Shown here one piece after another: positions 1 to 13,050 of a DNA stretch of 64,000 nucleotides (position 1 is its first letter; every line of letters begins with the position of its first letter). Origin of the DNA: Rotaria socialis (lineage: Eukaryota; Rotifera; Eurotatoria; Philodinida; Philodinidae); contig CAJNYU010003045.1 of NCBI GenBank assembly GCA_905331475.1, positions 124,001-188,000 on the forward strand. The letters run 5' to 3'. A program made the translations under genes and the position numbers. Below the pieces are notes generated by a model. That model was not told the DNA's origin and did not search any database. It was given only the letters and a program-made list of their open reading frames with translations.

Positions 1-3000
1 CAATCCAGCTTGTAAATGAATTAAAAATTGTGTGATGTTGTTTTCGATTTATCGCGTTCTCTTTTTTTAATCAGCTTTAACAAATAAAGGCAACTGCTGT
101 TTTGTCCAGCATGATTATGAAAAAGCTCGATACTATTACGAAGAAGCGCTTAATATAGATGCGGGCTGTGTTCAAGCGCTCCATAATCTTAGTAAGAATA
201 TTTAATTAAACTATCCGTGCATATTTACTTAATTAATTCAATGAATATTTCCAGTTCTGACATTAATTCAATCAAAGCAATATCAACGTGTAAAAGATTT
301 TCTTCATAAATATGCTACTATACAACCAGACAATAGTCAAGTAGCTTGTTTGATGGCTAAAGTATTACAAGAGACTCACGATTTTGATCAAGCTAAAAGT
401 TGGTAAGTAATATTATGAATTAACTTTGTTTTTGTGATATCAATTTCAAGGTAAAGTTTCTTTTGTCAATATATCAAATTTTCTAGAATACGTCTGAGTT
501 GTTTATCAGAGAGTTCGATTTGCAGATATTAGCAAACTGTTGACAACAAGTCCGCTTGTTGTAATGATCGAGTTCTCTGGTAGTGGAAGTATTGATGAAA
601 ACGAGAAATACACACTTTCTCTAATATTTGCAACTGGATCCGAAAATTGAGGACACAGAGAGAGAGAGAGAAGATTCTCAATTTGAAACTTTATTTTTAT
701 TTCTCATTGTGTTTCTAGACTAGAAGCGAGCAAACTATTAAAAATCCGAAGGACACAATGGTTCCTATATCATCTCTACAGATTTATAATCGGTTTACTG
801 AAACCGTAACCATGCAAGCCGATGCGTAAATAGATCCACGTCTAACTTAAATTTTTTCTACGTGACATATTAAAATCCCCTGGATAACTCATATTTCACA
901 GGAAGAAATAATCGAGGATGCCGTCATTTTTAAATTAAATAGGGAGTAGAAAAAACAGTTTTCAAGCTAAATCTTTCGGGCATTCTAGTTATATTTAGAA
1001 CTATTTAGAAGAAGAACTTCAAGCTTACGTCTGATCTTTCGATCCTTATTAAAATACATACGACGCTGTAGGCTAAGATTTCAATAAATCTGCTATAAGT
1101 CTGTTGAAAAGAATTTAGAGTCACACACATCTGTTTACTAATTTTTTGGTACCTAGTTGAAATCTAATATATGCATAAAGCCTAGAGTAAAAAGAATCTT
1201 TAAGCAAAAAAATTTTTTTTCTGTTTGCACTCTAGCTACACATTTTCATATTTCTAACGTGCCCAAAACAAAGATAAAATAAATAGAATAATAAATATTT
1301 ACTAACGCGGGGCTCCAATCTAAATTGGTATAGGTCAAATGTTGACTAATTTTTCAACAAAACACTTTCTATACAAATTACCATCGAACGTACGATGCCT
1401 TGTTTTTAATCATTGGTTAAGAATAGCAAACATTGCATCACTTACTAATTCTCAAGCTGTTCTTTTTCTATTCTGTATATCTGTTATCGTGACCCTGTTA
1501 GAAATGAAAATATGTTCGCATCTAGAATTTTTTAGTTTCTGCACGTTTGTCAAAGACAATCCAGGATCAACATTAGTCGAATAGCTTCTGTCTCGCATTT
1601 TATCAGTTTCAATTATTGTTACATTCATAGAATAGCGCCTGATTACACTTACTGAGTAGAATAAGTTTCGAAGATTCTTTAAAACTTCGCTTTTGTTTTA
1701 ATACGAAAATGATAAACTAAAAAGCAAATTCCTCATGATTTTTGAAATGAGAAATATATTATTATCGATAAATTGTAATGGTGAACATTAAAAACCTTTT
1801 CTTCTGGAAATTTCTTTAGGTATTTACAGGCGTTAAGTGGCCATCGAACGGATGGATACTTACATCGGCGTCTAGGTGAATTAGTTGATTCTCAAGGTGA
1901 TAAATCAGAGGCATTGCAATATTATTTTGATGTATATTGAATATTATCTAAATCGTAAAGTTCGATATTTTGATATTCTTTTTTGTTTCTCTATCGAAAG
2001 GCATACCGACATAGTCCATGCGATATTCAAACATTGGAATGGCTGGCATCTTATTACATTGAAAACCAATATCCAGAAAAGGCTATAGAATTTTGTATGC
2101 AAGCAGCCTTAGTGAAGTAAAAGAAACTTTCTTTATTGCTTGCTTTCTTTCTCTTACAACGACTGTAGAAAACTGTTCTGCATAAAAATAAGCTTTATTT
2201 AGACCGGAAGAAATCAAATGGAACTTAATGGTAGCATCATGCTATCGTCGTACTGGTAATTATGCGGCTGCATTAGACAAATATAAATGGACTCATCAAC
2301 GTTTTCCCGACGATATTGACTGTAAGATTAAAAATAATATATCATTTTTTATCCACATATGGATGTAAATTCTTTCACTTCGTTTTTCTATTTATTGAAA
2401 TGATGAAGAATGCTAAATATGAAGTAGGTATAAATTATATCGATTCGTTTGCATAGTTATTATTTTTCTTTACATTTCAGCTAATAATTTAGAATAAATG
2501 TCTTTAATTATCAAAGAAAAATAAATCTAGTGGCAGCTATATTGATGCGCGTTCGAGAGAAAAAAGGGGCGACTCATGTTTTGAAAAATTCATCACCTAA
2601 CTCCGAAGATATTTTGAGACGCTAATAATTACATATTCTAGAAGGGTTCGCAGTTTGTTAACATCCTGTTTAGACTTGTTGTAGACTTTATTTATGCGTC
2701 AGCAAAATATATCGAGTGCATTTTAATACATGTCATTACTCAAGTCTTATAAATTAAATTCGACATTTTCATCACAATAAGATTTCCGAGTTATAAGTCA
2801 GTATAGGATTATCTTTATAAATTTAGCTATGTACTCAAATACAAATTCAACTAGTTGTTTTACTCTGTGGAACGCATTTATTGTAACAAGACAGTGCAAT
2901 ATAACTGAGAAATAGTCGACATGATAAAAAAAATAAATATTTTTAATTAATTTTTTCAGACGCGGCGCATGCGGATACGAATTCTCGAAATTAATTGCGA

Positions 3001-4064
3001 GAAAAGCAGTGTGTGCGTGTCTGAATCTTCTAATGAGTGTACCTTCATTACAGTCGATTTATTTTAGTACTGGATAAATATAGACTAAAGTAAAAATAGA
3101 CAGCAAGATAGAAAAAAAGGTCGAATCTACTTCTAATATGTAACGATTTTCTACCGGACCGATAAATCTTTCGAAATGAAAGCCGCTAAAACTTATCTCA
3201 AATGATAGAATAAATAAATCTGTAACTTAGTTCCCATAGAAGTTGCATTTATAATAATCTAATCTTTGAAATTATCCGTTAGATTCGCACAAAGAAAAAA
3301 AGATAAAGAATAAAGTTTATGACTAAACGAATAATGATAAAAAGAAACTTTTTATCCTATATACATTGTCTAAGATAATTTTTTCTGTTGAAACTTATAT
3401 AAAATATGAAAATCTAGTGTGTAACATGGACATTTTAATCAGAATTCAACACTCTCTCTGTTTTGCTTTAGGTATTCAATTTTTGATTAAAATTTGTATT
3501 GATCTTGGCTTGCCTGAACGAGAAGTGTATGAAAATGAATTGAAAAAAGTCACTAAAATGAAAGAAATCGAATTTCAAGTATAAAAATTCAAATGCATTT
3601 AAATACATAAAAGCAGGATTCGATTTTTTCCTTCTAATAGCGTAAAACCAGTGCAAGCAAAAGTCAAAATATTGTTAAAGGCCACAAGATCTCATCTGCT
3701 GAACGTGACGGTAGTCAAATAATTATTTAATACCGAATCGTTGTTTATTATTGATTTTTTTGCTAAATTTAAGTTGCTGCTAACACTCGTAATCAAACAT
3801 TTGATGATCATCGCAAACGTACACCAATAAATTTAGATAACACTGAAGGAGTTTTTTCACAACAAGGTTTTTATTTTGTAATATTTTATTTTTATTATTG
3901 AGCATCTATTTATTCTCCTAGGGCCTATTACAATGCGTCCATATGTTGATCAACTGCCGCAACAGATTACATATGAACGACCCAAGACTGCGATTAGCAA
4001 AAAAGAAACGCACGGAATCGTGTTTGATGACAATGACAATGCAGCTGACCTCTTGCCAGACTAA
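1..4064 (+). CDS. IFT88: IFT88 (intraflagellar transport TPR protein), 3' portion
   Basis: C-terminal half of the IFT-B core subunit that carries cargo in cilia; the 5' end lies outside the window. Spliced exons are about 75-191, 255-402, 1820-1931, 2001-2116, 2203-2321, 3472-3578, 3641-3710, 3774-3866 and 3922-4064, all with GT-AG ends and agreeing phases. They encode tandem TPR helices with IFT88-typical segments such as GELVDSQGDKSEA, WNLMVASCYRRTGNY and ICIDLGLPE. The tail ends in an acidic ERPKTA...ADLLPD segment, matching the conserved IFT88 C-terminus. Stop TAA is at 4062-4064. Two introns are unusually long for this locus (403-1819 and 2322-3471); the others are 50-70 bases. Family assignment rests on my memory of the vertebrate protein and is strong. 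Confidence 0.9.
403..1819 (+). other. Long IFT88 intron
   Basis: A 1.4-kb intron among introns of about 60 bases. It holds a GA microsatellite near 656-674 and no frame that reads as a known protein. It may carry a decayed insertion; I see no clear terminal repeats. Confidence 0.6.
2322..3471 (+). other. Second long IFT88 intron
   Basis: A 1.15-kb intron. The only coding-like stretch is a short frame near 2528-2626 (about 33 codons ending in TAA), not enough to call a gene. No terminal repeats recognised. Confidence 0.5.
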
Positions 4065-5181
4065 AACTAATCATCCTTATTTGTTTGTTGTGCCATGTAC
4101 TCTTTCTTTAATAAGAATAAAAAAAACCTGTAATAATGTCAATAGAAGTAAACTGCTGAATTATTTGAAAAGTCTTGTTTATTATGTAGTTTCTCTTCTC
4201 ATATGGTTCGTAGCTGATCATGTTTTTTCCTTGTTGACTGCAGCGAAAGAGTGGTTAATGCGTCAAGAGAAAGGGCAAAGTGTGCCTGTTTTACGTTCCC
4301 CTTTTCTTGGTTTTGCAGAGAAAGAAAGAACGGCGCTTGTGTAAGAAGGAAAAAAGAAAAAAAGAAACGGGGGCGACGACCTTTTCTTTCTCTTTCATAA
4401 ACGGCTACAGATATCATTCTGAGTAGAAAACAAATGTCAAAAAGAGAAATCTTTCTTGGTTTAATCAGTCCGAAGTTCTTTATTTTTAATAAAAAAAAAA
4501 AAAAACAACACACAAAAGATTTTTCATGCATATATGTGTATGAATGAAAATAATATTTCATGTCTTTAATTCAATGGAAAAGTTTGTTTTGCTAGCTAAT
4601 GATTCCCTCTGAGCATATTGAAATAAAAAATTGAGCTTCAAACTAAATCGTATATAATTATGCTAGTGCGTACTCTGAACTTATTTAGATGATAAAAAGT
4701 TGGGGGGATGCCTGGTTATTTGTGAGGCTGCCCTGGAAAAGTACTTATTTTTTTACTCCACATAGGATATGTGTATTTTTCTTCTTTTTTTTTCTTTTTA
4801 CTGTGCTCTCTCTCTCTCTCTCTCTCTCTCTGTGTCTCATTTTTCCTTTCTGTGCGCGTCAAAACAGTTCCTTTTTCGTTGTCTGTCAAGTCGACATAAT
4901 CATTCATCAATTAGAATAGAAGAATATATTGAGTTTTTTATAGCAGAATGCATAATTTTAGTTACGGTATTATAGAAACCATTCTTGTTTTTTCACCTGA
5001 AATAAAATAATGAGTAAGAAGACCTTTGAAAGTCGGCTGATTACGAGTTTACCTAACTATACAGAACTTGTTTATTACTCATAAACGATTGTTTTAATCG
5101 AGCGTTAGTCTGAAATTCTATTGAACATTTCTAATTTTCTTTCTAGTTTAATCAAAATCGATTTATAAAATAACTAGGAAA
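4065..5181. other. Intergenic, with CT microsatellite
   Basis: 3' flank of IFT88 and 5' flank of the AXH gene. An AATAAA-like run follows the IFT88 stop at about 4110, a poly-A run lies at 4491-4505, and a CT microsatellite at about 4806-4832. A pyrimidine-rich acceptor-like CTTTCTAG sits about 35 bases before the start codon at 5182. No gene seen. Confidence 0.5.
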
Positions 5182-6090
5182 ATGTACGCTGCGGCCTCTC
5201 ACGTTGGCTTATTACCGTCCACTAAAAATATGAATTTATTTCAAACGTGGAATTATTATAATGATTATTATCCAGGCGACAGCTCAGCTCATCATTCGAA
5301 TCCTTTTTCAATACAAAAACCGAACGATAACGAAGGTAGCCTGGAAAAATTTCATCACGACTCATTAATTATATTAGAAACTGGTGAAAAGAAAAATATT
5401 CAACAATTGACAACACATGATTTTATCACAAGTGCGAAGCAAAATCAACAATACTCAAGGTAAAAAATAATATACGAAACGCAAATAAAAGACGGCCGAG
5501 AAATATATGTTGTCATAACCAAACTACATAAATCTGTTATGCTTTTCATATACATATATATATATATATATCTTTTTAGTCTTCTGGCACGCGTTGGATA
5601 TATTGGTTCTATTGATAAAATCACCGGTAAAGTTGAATTACGTTTTTATGTTAATGGTGTTGAAAAGCCGGTGAGTCATTTTTTTGTCTTTAACAAAAAG
5701 CAACACTCGAACAATTCGATTTTCTTCTGTTCTATTTAGGTATCATATTATGTTTCACAAGAGATGCCATTTTTTGTTCATCAATATTCATGTTGGTCAT
5801 CGATATCACCAAAACAAACCTATTCTACAACCGGTTTAACTTGTCGTCAATTAGAATGTGGTGATTTAATCATAGCCATCATCTCCAACAAAAACAAGCA
5901 AGCAAAGATCAATAGTAGCAGCAGTATTAGTATTAGTAGTAGTAGTAGTAGTAGTAGTATGAAACCCAATTATAGTCAACAATCACCAACAAAATGTTTA
6001 GTTGAAAGATATATGAATGAAAAAATATCGTCATCATCGATGGACAATGTTATCCCAAAAAGCAAACGATTTAAAATCTGTAATGAATGA
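5182..6090 (+). CDS. AXH-domain protein (ataxin-1-like)
   Basis: Three exons, 5182-5459, 5580-5670 and 5740-6090, give 239 residues. An AXH domain fills the middle (about residues 60-175): a start like FHHDSLIILETGEKK, then THDFITSA, then PFFVHQYSCWSSISP, LTCRQLECGDLII. In ataxin-1 and HBP1 this fold binds RNA and transcription cofactors, so a nuclear regulatory role is likely by family. The tail has a poly-Ser run from an AGT microsatellite (about 5911-5958) and a basic patch PKSKRFK that could act as a nuclear localisation signal. The protein is much shorter than ataxin-1, little more than the domain. No polyQ tract. Introns are 120 and 69 bases with GT-AG ends. Confidence 0.8.
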
Positions 6091-8752
6091 ACGAGCGCAG
6101 ACATATTTTTCTCTTTAATTAAATTGATGTCTTCTTCGCTCGTTATTAACGCCTCGGACGCGTCTAAATGTCCTCGATAGAGTTTGCTTGAACGCACACA
6201 TACATAAAGAGAAATATAGGTTACTTTGTTCTTGTTCCCCCCCCCCTCCCTACTTTGCATAAATAATAGTAAATGAGTTTTACTTGGTATTGTGTTTGCA
6301 TTAATTTCTATATAGCAGACCGAGCTTTGCACGAGGAGTTCATAGTTTGGTTTTGTTGCAATATTTCTTTTCCTCTCTTTTGTTTGTATTGTCAGTAGTG
6401 TGTGATTGTTCTTCTCGCTTTTTATTTTTTGATGGATTTTATGTTATAGGTCAAATTCATTTTTTCTTCTTCTGAGGAGGATGATGATGATGCTATTATT
6501 TATCGTATCTAGATTTAAATGAGTGTGTAGTTTGCAGTTGTTCAGCATATTTCAAAGAGAAAAGTTCTGTTTTTATTTTCCAAGAAAGTAATTTCTTTGT
6601 GTTTGCATGTTGTTATTCGTAGGAAACATTCTTGTGTATTCTATATTAATAGAAGAATATTGCCTAATAAATATTTTTTGTTGATTTCATTTATCTACAT
6701 CATACAAAACTATTTAATAAGCATAGGATTACCGAGTTGGAATTAAATATAGAAAAATGATGTTGCAGAGGTTAATTATTTGAATAGGTGATTTAAGATT
6801 TTAACCAGCTTCTGTTTTTGAAGCGTTTTTTTCCGATGTTTTTGTTTGATAGATATACATGTAACAGTAACTTTACGTTGAAGATGATTAAAATGGGGAA
6901 GTTTTTCTACATCATAGAAAATCTTCAAGGTCAAATGTTGTTCATAAAAAGAGAAAATATTGACAAAGAGAAGTGGGCAGATTGAAATATTTATGTTTTT
7001 CTCTGATTTGTTTTTGTCCTGAAAATTCTCATAAACGAAATGCCGAGTCTTTCGTTTTTATTTGCCAATATAATGTATATTTTGGTCCGATGAGACTAGC
7101 AGAAACACGTAGAGATTTACTTTTATGATCTCTCATTGTCAGGTTGTCATGAACTCGGCGAATTTGTTTTTTTTAATTTTCAGTGAGATGTTAATAAACT
7201 AGTGGAAGTAGAGAATTTCAAAATGAAATTAAACATAAATAAATGTGTCGTTTCTGTTATATCGAATGTCAATAACACGTGGCTGAACTATAAAGATATT
7301 GTAAGATTTACAAGATTCACTTGTAGGTCGATGGTTCGTTTAAAAATCGGCTGCTCCTTCAAATAGCTTTGCAAAGATAATAATTCAGTAAGCTTGGAAT
7401 TACTTCGAAAGATCAGTCCATGGACACAAAATTTCCATACAATCCTCCTACTAGTCCCATTAGAATCCATTTAACGGTACAACTTCGTTTAGATTGCGTG
7501 TATGTTAAAACAGACGGTAAAGGAAACTTTCCAAATCATTGCTAGATAAGAAAGTAATTTCTACAAGAACTTTCATTCGTTCTTTTGTCCATAAGCACAT
7601 GCAATAATTTCTTTGGAAGCCTCGATATTTTCTCTGGAGTTTATTTATGAGAAATCAATAATGCCGGAAGTTTTCTGGAAATGACTTTTTCTATTTTAGT
7701 AATTTCGGAAATGTGTAGGCTAGAAAATTGCAATATTGTTGTGCTTCATTGTCGTAGAATTTAATTTATCCAGGATGCACCTGAACTCGAATAATTAACT
7801 ATTTTCCGAAAGAGACCAATTAGGAACAATGTCGTTCAAGGCGAGCTCAGCCGAGAAAAAGAACCCAATTTCTTTGCATACCAGCAGCGTAGTAGATAAT
7901 TGTGCTTGTCAATATAGCAAAACTCTCGTTTTCCTACTTGCCAAAATGTCTATAATTATACCTACTTAAAACACCATCATAATATCATATATTATCATTT
8001 TTTCAACGATCCCTATAATTTTTGTAACCTTTGAACGTTTTTTCCTTGGTGTTCTTTTGAATACTTTGAATGGTAAAAGATTGTCTTACAGGTATTCATG
8101 GATAAATGAAAGACAAAAATAGAATACAAGCTTTTACCGAGATGTTGGTTGCTTTTTGATTGGTAATTCATTTCTAATAGAAAGTTTTTTTCTTTTTCAT
8201 TAGTAGATTTATTTTTAAACAAACAATAGCGCTTTACAACGAGTAATCTTGAATGAATGAAAGAATTAAAAGAAAAAGAAAAATATTGCTTTTCATGTAA
8301 ATCCTGAAAACTGAAGGATTATTCTAAAAATCTCATTCTGCATCTTATCAGTAAACGTAGAGGAGGAGACATGCAACTAATTATTAATGCTGTCACAGCA
8401 AACACTATTTTCCTTTTGGTACATATGAATTTTATTTTATAATTTCAAGAAATGAACGTGTCGTAGAAAACATCAACTATGACATTTTCTGGGTTTTACA
8501 AGGAAGATAAGAAATTCTATTCAATTAAATACTTGGGCAGAGCTCTATAAATACAAAGATCGATGGTTATGCTATTTTAATTCAATATTTCAACGAACAA
8601 ACTACATGCAACAAATTTTTGTTATTTCAGATATCTTTGAAAGTTTCACAACCCTACTTTTGAATAGAATGATTTTAGTGGCTATAAATTGAATTGTCGA
8701 AATAGAATAGAAAATACCCGAATCTTATTTATAATCTACCCCCTCCCCTCTA
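6091..8752. other. Gene-poor stretch after the AXH gene
   Basis: The first 600 bases are probably 3' UTR, with a C-run at about 6239-6246 and AATAAA at about 6666. Beyond that I see only short frames with no protein resemblance. Confidence 0.5.
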
Positions 8753-8933
8753 CAGAATAGAAGCCCATGGGTGGTGTCTCTGTTCCGCAAGCTATAATTT
8801 TGTAACAAAACATGCGCTGATGCCAGTTTTTGCGTTATTTGATAGAGAAATGTTTATCCTTTCCTTTTTGCATGAAGTAAATTCTGATTTTCAACGGAAA
8901 AATCTAACCCACAGGGTGGACTTCTATTCTGTG
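8753..8933. mobile_element. Short inverted-repeat element (MITE-like), TA-flanked
   Basis: The left end reads CAGAATAGAAGCCCA and the right end, on the other strand, reads CACAGAATAGAAGTCCA, so the ends form inverted repeats of about 25 bases with a 2-base indel. Both ends abut TA (8751-8752 and 8934-8935), as for Tc1/mariner-type insertions. About 180 bases long with no coding capacity. Confidence 0.55.
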
Positions 8934-9869
8934 TAGGAGTTTAGTAATCTAATGGGTTAAATCTGTGCCATCAACTTCAATTAGACATTATTTTTTTCTT
9001 TGATGATTATTTTTTTCACATGAGATCAAAGTATGAGAGAAAAGTTTGAAGTTTTAGCAGATAGAACACTGCCAAGTTAACAAATCGACAATAATTTCTA
9101 TCAAATATGCACCGTTTCTCATGGTTAATTTTGAAAGCAGGAAATGTATGCTTGAGAATATATAATAGAGTGTTGTTGCTATTAATGAATGAGGTCGTAG
9201 CGTTGAGTTACAATTTCTACTTTCTATTCAGGAATATATTATTATCTTTTTGTTTATGGATCAATGACTAGTGTGCGTCGTTTTGTAACTGATAGTTATC
9301 GTGTCATGCTATATCGGGGTTTTCGGCAAGTTCTTCGAACTAATTTTTGAAATTTGTTAAAAATATTCGCATACAAAAATAAGAGTTCTTCTTTCTAAAT
9401 ACTAATTTCTGTTCTATGCGCATTTCTGAAAAAGGCGCTCCAGATTAAAATAATAATTATATCCTGCAGCTGTTCTATTTCTGTCTCACTGGCTTTGTTT
9501 CTATTTTGTAAATGCAGCCTTGTTTTCAATCAATTATTTTCGTCATATTAGAACAGGAAAAAGTAGTCACGCCATGATAGGCCTAAGAAATGTAGCTCTC
9601 ATTTGACTCTTAAACTCCATCGAGTCGTTTGTTTGTATACACCAAAACAAAAAGTTCTGTGCAAATAAAATCAGTTGTTACCGGCAATTAATTTTTTTAT
9701 TTATCGTTAACAACAGAAAATCAGAGAGTATTATAAACTTGTTCAGTGTGATTATATAAACGAACAATAAAAAATAATGCTGTTCGATTTGTTCATCATC
9801 GTCAACGATCATTCTTAATGCGATTCTGTACTTGGCTAGATAAAGAATTCAAATAAGATAATAACTTTT
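8934..9869. other. Intergenic, nothing recognised
   Basis: AT-rich sequence downstream of the CTU2 stop. No gene, RNA or repeat recognised. An alternative last CTU2 exon ending near 9811 is possible. Confidence 0.4.
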
Positions 9870-12800
9870 TCAATAAAAAGCAATCAATCTTACTTTTACA
9901 TCTCGTAATAATCTTCGGCATGCGTAGCAAACATGAACTGAATCAGTACTATGGAAAAATTTTAATCAAAACAATGAAAAACAAGCAAATTTATAGGTAT
10001 CAAATACCTATTAGAGAATGTATCGAACAGTTGATGAACAAGTTTTATTCTGTCTTGATCGGATAATAATGATTGATCTTCTTCGAGATCAAGTGGATAA
10101 CAACATAAATCGCATCGGTCAGGTTTTATAGTTTTTTCAAGTTTATCAGATGTTCTAAAATGAAGAAAAGACAAAATTCTCCATACCGCAAGCATATTCT
10201 TTTTTCTCGTAGCAGAAAGGTCTTATTTACTACGAGAAATCACTGCGAAGGAGTTTTGTATAAATATCTCGATCACTGATATAATATTAACAGTGAGAAT
10301 CGACGAATACTCGTTGAGTTTGGTTCACTATGAAGTCGTGTCATACAGTTCGTGAAATCTCATTGTACTCTTCCTCACAGATAAGATCAACATTTCGTTT
10401 TATCAATGCGCAGGAAGAAAAATCAATATGACCTCAGATGATAAATTATTTTTCTGGAAAAATATGTTCCTTTCTGTTTTATTTATTGACAGTAAACAAA
10501 AGTGAGCTCCTTACTCTGACTTGAACTAACAAGAGGAACAAATACTTTTACAGCATTAGGTAAATTATAGGTTATAAATAACCTAACCCCTAGTTAAATC
10601 ATCAGCAAATATAACGGGTGGGCCATAAATAATGATGGTCTCCGTATTTCGTAAATATCTCATGAAGCTTTTATCCCTTAGACTTCGTGTTTCTTTAGAA
10701 AGATTCCTCATTCAATTCTCTACAAAAAGATANNNNNNNNNNNNNNNNNNNNNNNNNNNNNNNNNNNNNNNNNNNNNNNNNNNNNNNNNNNNNNNNNNNN
10801 NNNNNNNNNNNNNNNNNNNNNNNNNNNNNNNNAGATGAGAAAAGAAAATTAATATGGTGAAAATGTGTGTTTGAAAGTGGACCTTTTCAAAACATGCTAG
10901 AGCTCACTAGATAGAGTTTCATGTATATATTTTTTGTCAACTCTTTTCATATCTTTTTGTAGAGAATTGAATGAGGAATCTTTCTAAAGAAACACGAAGT
11001 CTAAGGGGTAAAAGCTTCATGAGATATTTACGAAATACTGAACCCTTCATTATTTATGGCCCACCCGTTAGTTGCACTTTTTACTTGAGCACGTGACAAC
11101 AGTACACTGGACTTTTCCTAATTTGAATCGAATAAGTCTTACCGAAATATCGTACTAACGGTTGATGGAAATTGTCTTTGTAGGTCATTAACAAGTGTTT
11201 CTGTTAGTTTAAATATGGACGATTGAGGACCAGACTATCAAGAAAACAATACATTCCAATTGAAAACGATTAGTAAATACTCGTACCATAGTTGCTATAT
11301 CAGCATTTTGCAGAGATTCAAAAGAATTCAATCGATTATACATAGCAATTTCTTTCGACATTATTTCACTATAAAAATAAGCAATAATAATATTAAATCA
11401 AGACCAAAACCAAAGAATGTCTAACCGAAATGGTCTTACTATAGTGACTGAATCATTTCTTGTATCTGTAAAATTCTATATAAAAAAAAAACGAAAACAT
11501 GCCGGAACACATTCGGACAACAAAAACATAAATTATACGAACACATTCAAGAGCAACATGAGCACCTTTGCCTTGTGCCATATCGGAAAGAATTTGTGCT
11601 GCAAGTTTTGTACAATTATCACCCGTAATTAATTTCGTACAATTTTCACGTTTGGCAATATCAAATAATAGTTTTAATCTATGGATAAATTCAAGCAGAT
11701 CTAAATTTTCTATCAAGTCATTACGTATACCTTCGTCGTCGAATAAGTTCTTCACGAGCAGTCATTGATTTTGTTTTTTGAAATAGCAAATCTTTAAAAT
11801 TACTTTCATTATCAAGATTCTAATAAAGAAAACGTTCGAAAATATTTTTCTTTCAGTTTGACCAATCGTACCTCATCAATGGAAACAATATGTAATGGGT
11901 AATTCAATTGATTTTTTATAAGATCGATGACTTTCTCGCGAACATCATTCGAATCCGGATACAATGAAGATTCTAAAAGTTTTATACTCGATAAAATGAG
12001 AACGGAGTTTTAAGTTTTAATCACCATCGATGAAAGCAACTTGTGCTTGAAATTGAAGACGTCTTCGAGCATTTACACTAAGCCCATCAACAATCAAATG
12101 AAGTAAAGCTGTCGATGATGGCCCACCGGAATATGCAAGAAGAACACGTTCGCCTCGTTCGAATACATTAGATTTTGATATTGTGGAACGAAATTTATGT
12201 ATGAAAAATTCTTCAAAACATTTCCTGAATTTAGAAAAAATAAACTCTTTTGAATCGAATGTGAGTTGACTCATAAAATGTTCCAAAATTTTTAATTCAC
12301 TATTAAAAACAGCCATCATTAAGCGCTAGCAATTATTTTCCGTCTGCATCCACAGACAAATTCATAAAGTTAGAACTATGACCTGAGAAAAGAACATCCC
12401 TATTCACCCAATCTCCGTAGACGATAGAGATCTGAAAAAAATCATGTGCCTCTAACAATAGACGAACGCCCTCTTTGACACTAGACTTTCTATTCACCAA
12501 GAGAAAAATTATTTGATGCTTATTGACATCAGAACTCAATAATAATCCAGTAGATAAAGCTTCTTTTTTAATTGAACACAGCAAACAAAAGGACGAAGAG
12601 ATATGACCAACGTTTGAATTACTTTCAATCCATCTAAAAGACTTTGTTTTATAGATTATCATGTCTTGAATTGAAATGATTCTACATATCCTGTTAGACA
12701 AACTAATTCAAACAGTGAATAATAAGTAATTGATAACTACTAGGTCTTTTTGAAATAGAATTGCTACATTTTCTGTCTTGATCAAGCGTCATAAATCTTT

Positions 12801-13035
12801 GTTTGAAAGTTCTTCAAGTAAATGAATAACTCACCGACACATTGGATCAGCAATTCGAACTATGACACAAGCATCTTGATCACAGCTCATGCATTTTCGA
12901 CTGATTGTTGCTCTGCAAAAAATTTTTAATCTCCATTCACACGTAACCGAAATCCTATGCCATAGACACCTACTTATTTCCTGCGGATTTGAGTGATTGA
13001 AATAGTTCGTCGTCCTCTTCGTTTGCTTGACACAT
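9870..13035 (-). CDS. CTU2: CTU2/NCS2, cytoplasmic tRNA 2-thiolation protein 2
   Basis: Partner of CTU1 in 2-thiolation of wobble uridine in cytosolic tRNAs for Lys, Glu and Gln, using sulfur carried by URM1. Exons descend 13035-12974, 12912-12835, 12224-12025, 11972-11872, 11819 onward, then pieces near 11700, 11450, 11350, 11230, 10154-10008 and 9948-9870. Visible motifs: CMSCDQDAC near the N-terminus; FFIHKFR; the PP-loop LLAYSGGPSS, degenerate in the CTU2 way; LITGDNCTKLA; QFPSTVSTIFR; and C-terminal zinc-like pairs CDLCCYPLD and VCYACRRLL. A 55-base intron (GTGAAG...TTTAG) near 11745 is needed to keep frame. Last-exon choice is uncertain: stop TGA at 9870-9872, or a further splice. One intron holds an inverted-repeat element and a 100-N gap. 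A splice acceptor lies 2 bases before the ATG. Confidence 0.88.
10614..11068. mobile_element. Mariner-like inverted-repeat element spanning an assembly gap
   Basis: Two arms of about 119 bases, 10614-10732 and about 10950-11068, are near-perfect inverted repeats starting ACGGGTGGGCCATAA. TA flanks both ends (10612-10613 and 11069-11070), the target duplication of Tc1/mariner elements. The inside is a 100-N gap plus about 118 known bases. It sits in a CTU2 intron and has no visible coding frame. Arm length relative to size suggests a non-autonomous foldback/MITE. Confidence 0.75.
10733..10832. other. Assembly gap of exactly 100 N
   Basis: One hundred N bases, the usual placeholder for a gap of unknown size. 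It begins exactly where the left hairpin arm ends, so the gap is probably caused by the inverted repeat. True length unknown. Confidence 0.95.
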
Positions 13036-13050
13036 ATCTGCAAGGCTAAG
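13036..13050 (-). promoter_or_regulatory. Candidate trans-splice acceptor for CTU2
   Basis: On the minus strand CTTAGCCTTGCAG ends 2 bases before the CTU2 start codon. With 235 bases to the RPL27A stop upstream, this is a likely spliced-leader acceptor. Inference, no transcript seen. Confidence 0.45.

Noticed and set aside
4716..4910. Charged Arg-Glu repeat peptide
   Set aside because: Translation of the CT microsatellite; no splice or homology support.
11745..11775. Frameshift making CTU2 a pseudogene
   Set aside because: A canonical 55-base intron restores phase and the alignment length to CTU2, so no frameshift is needed.
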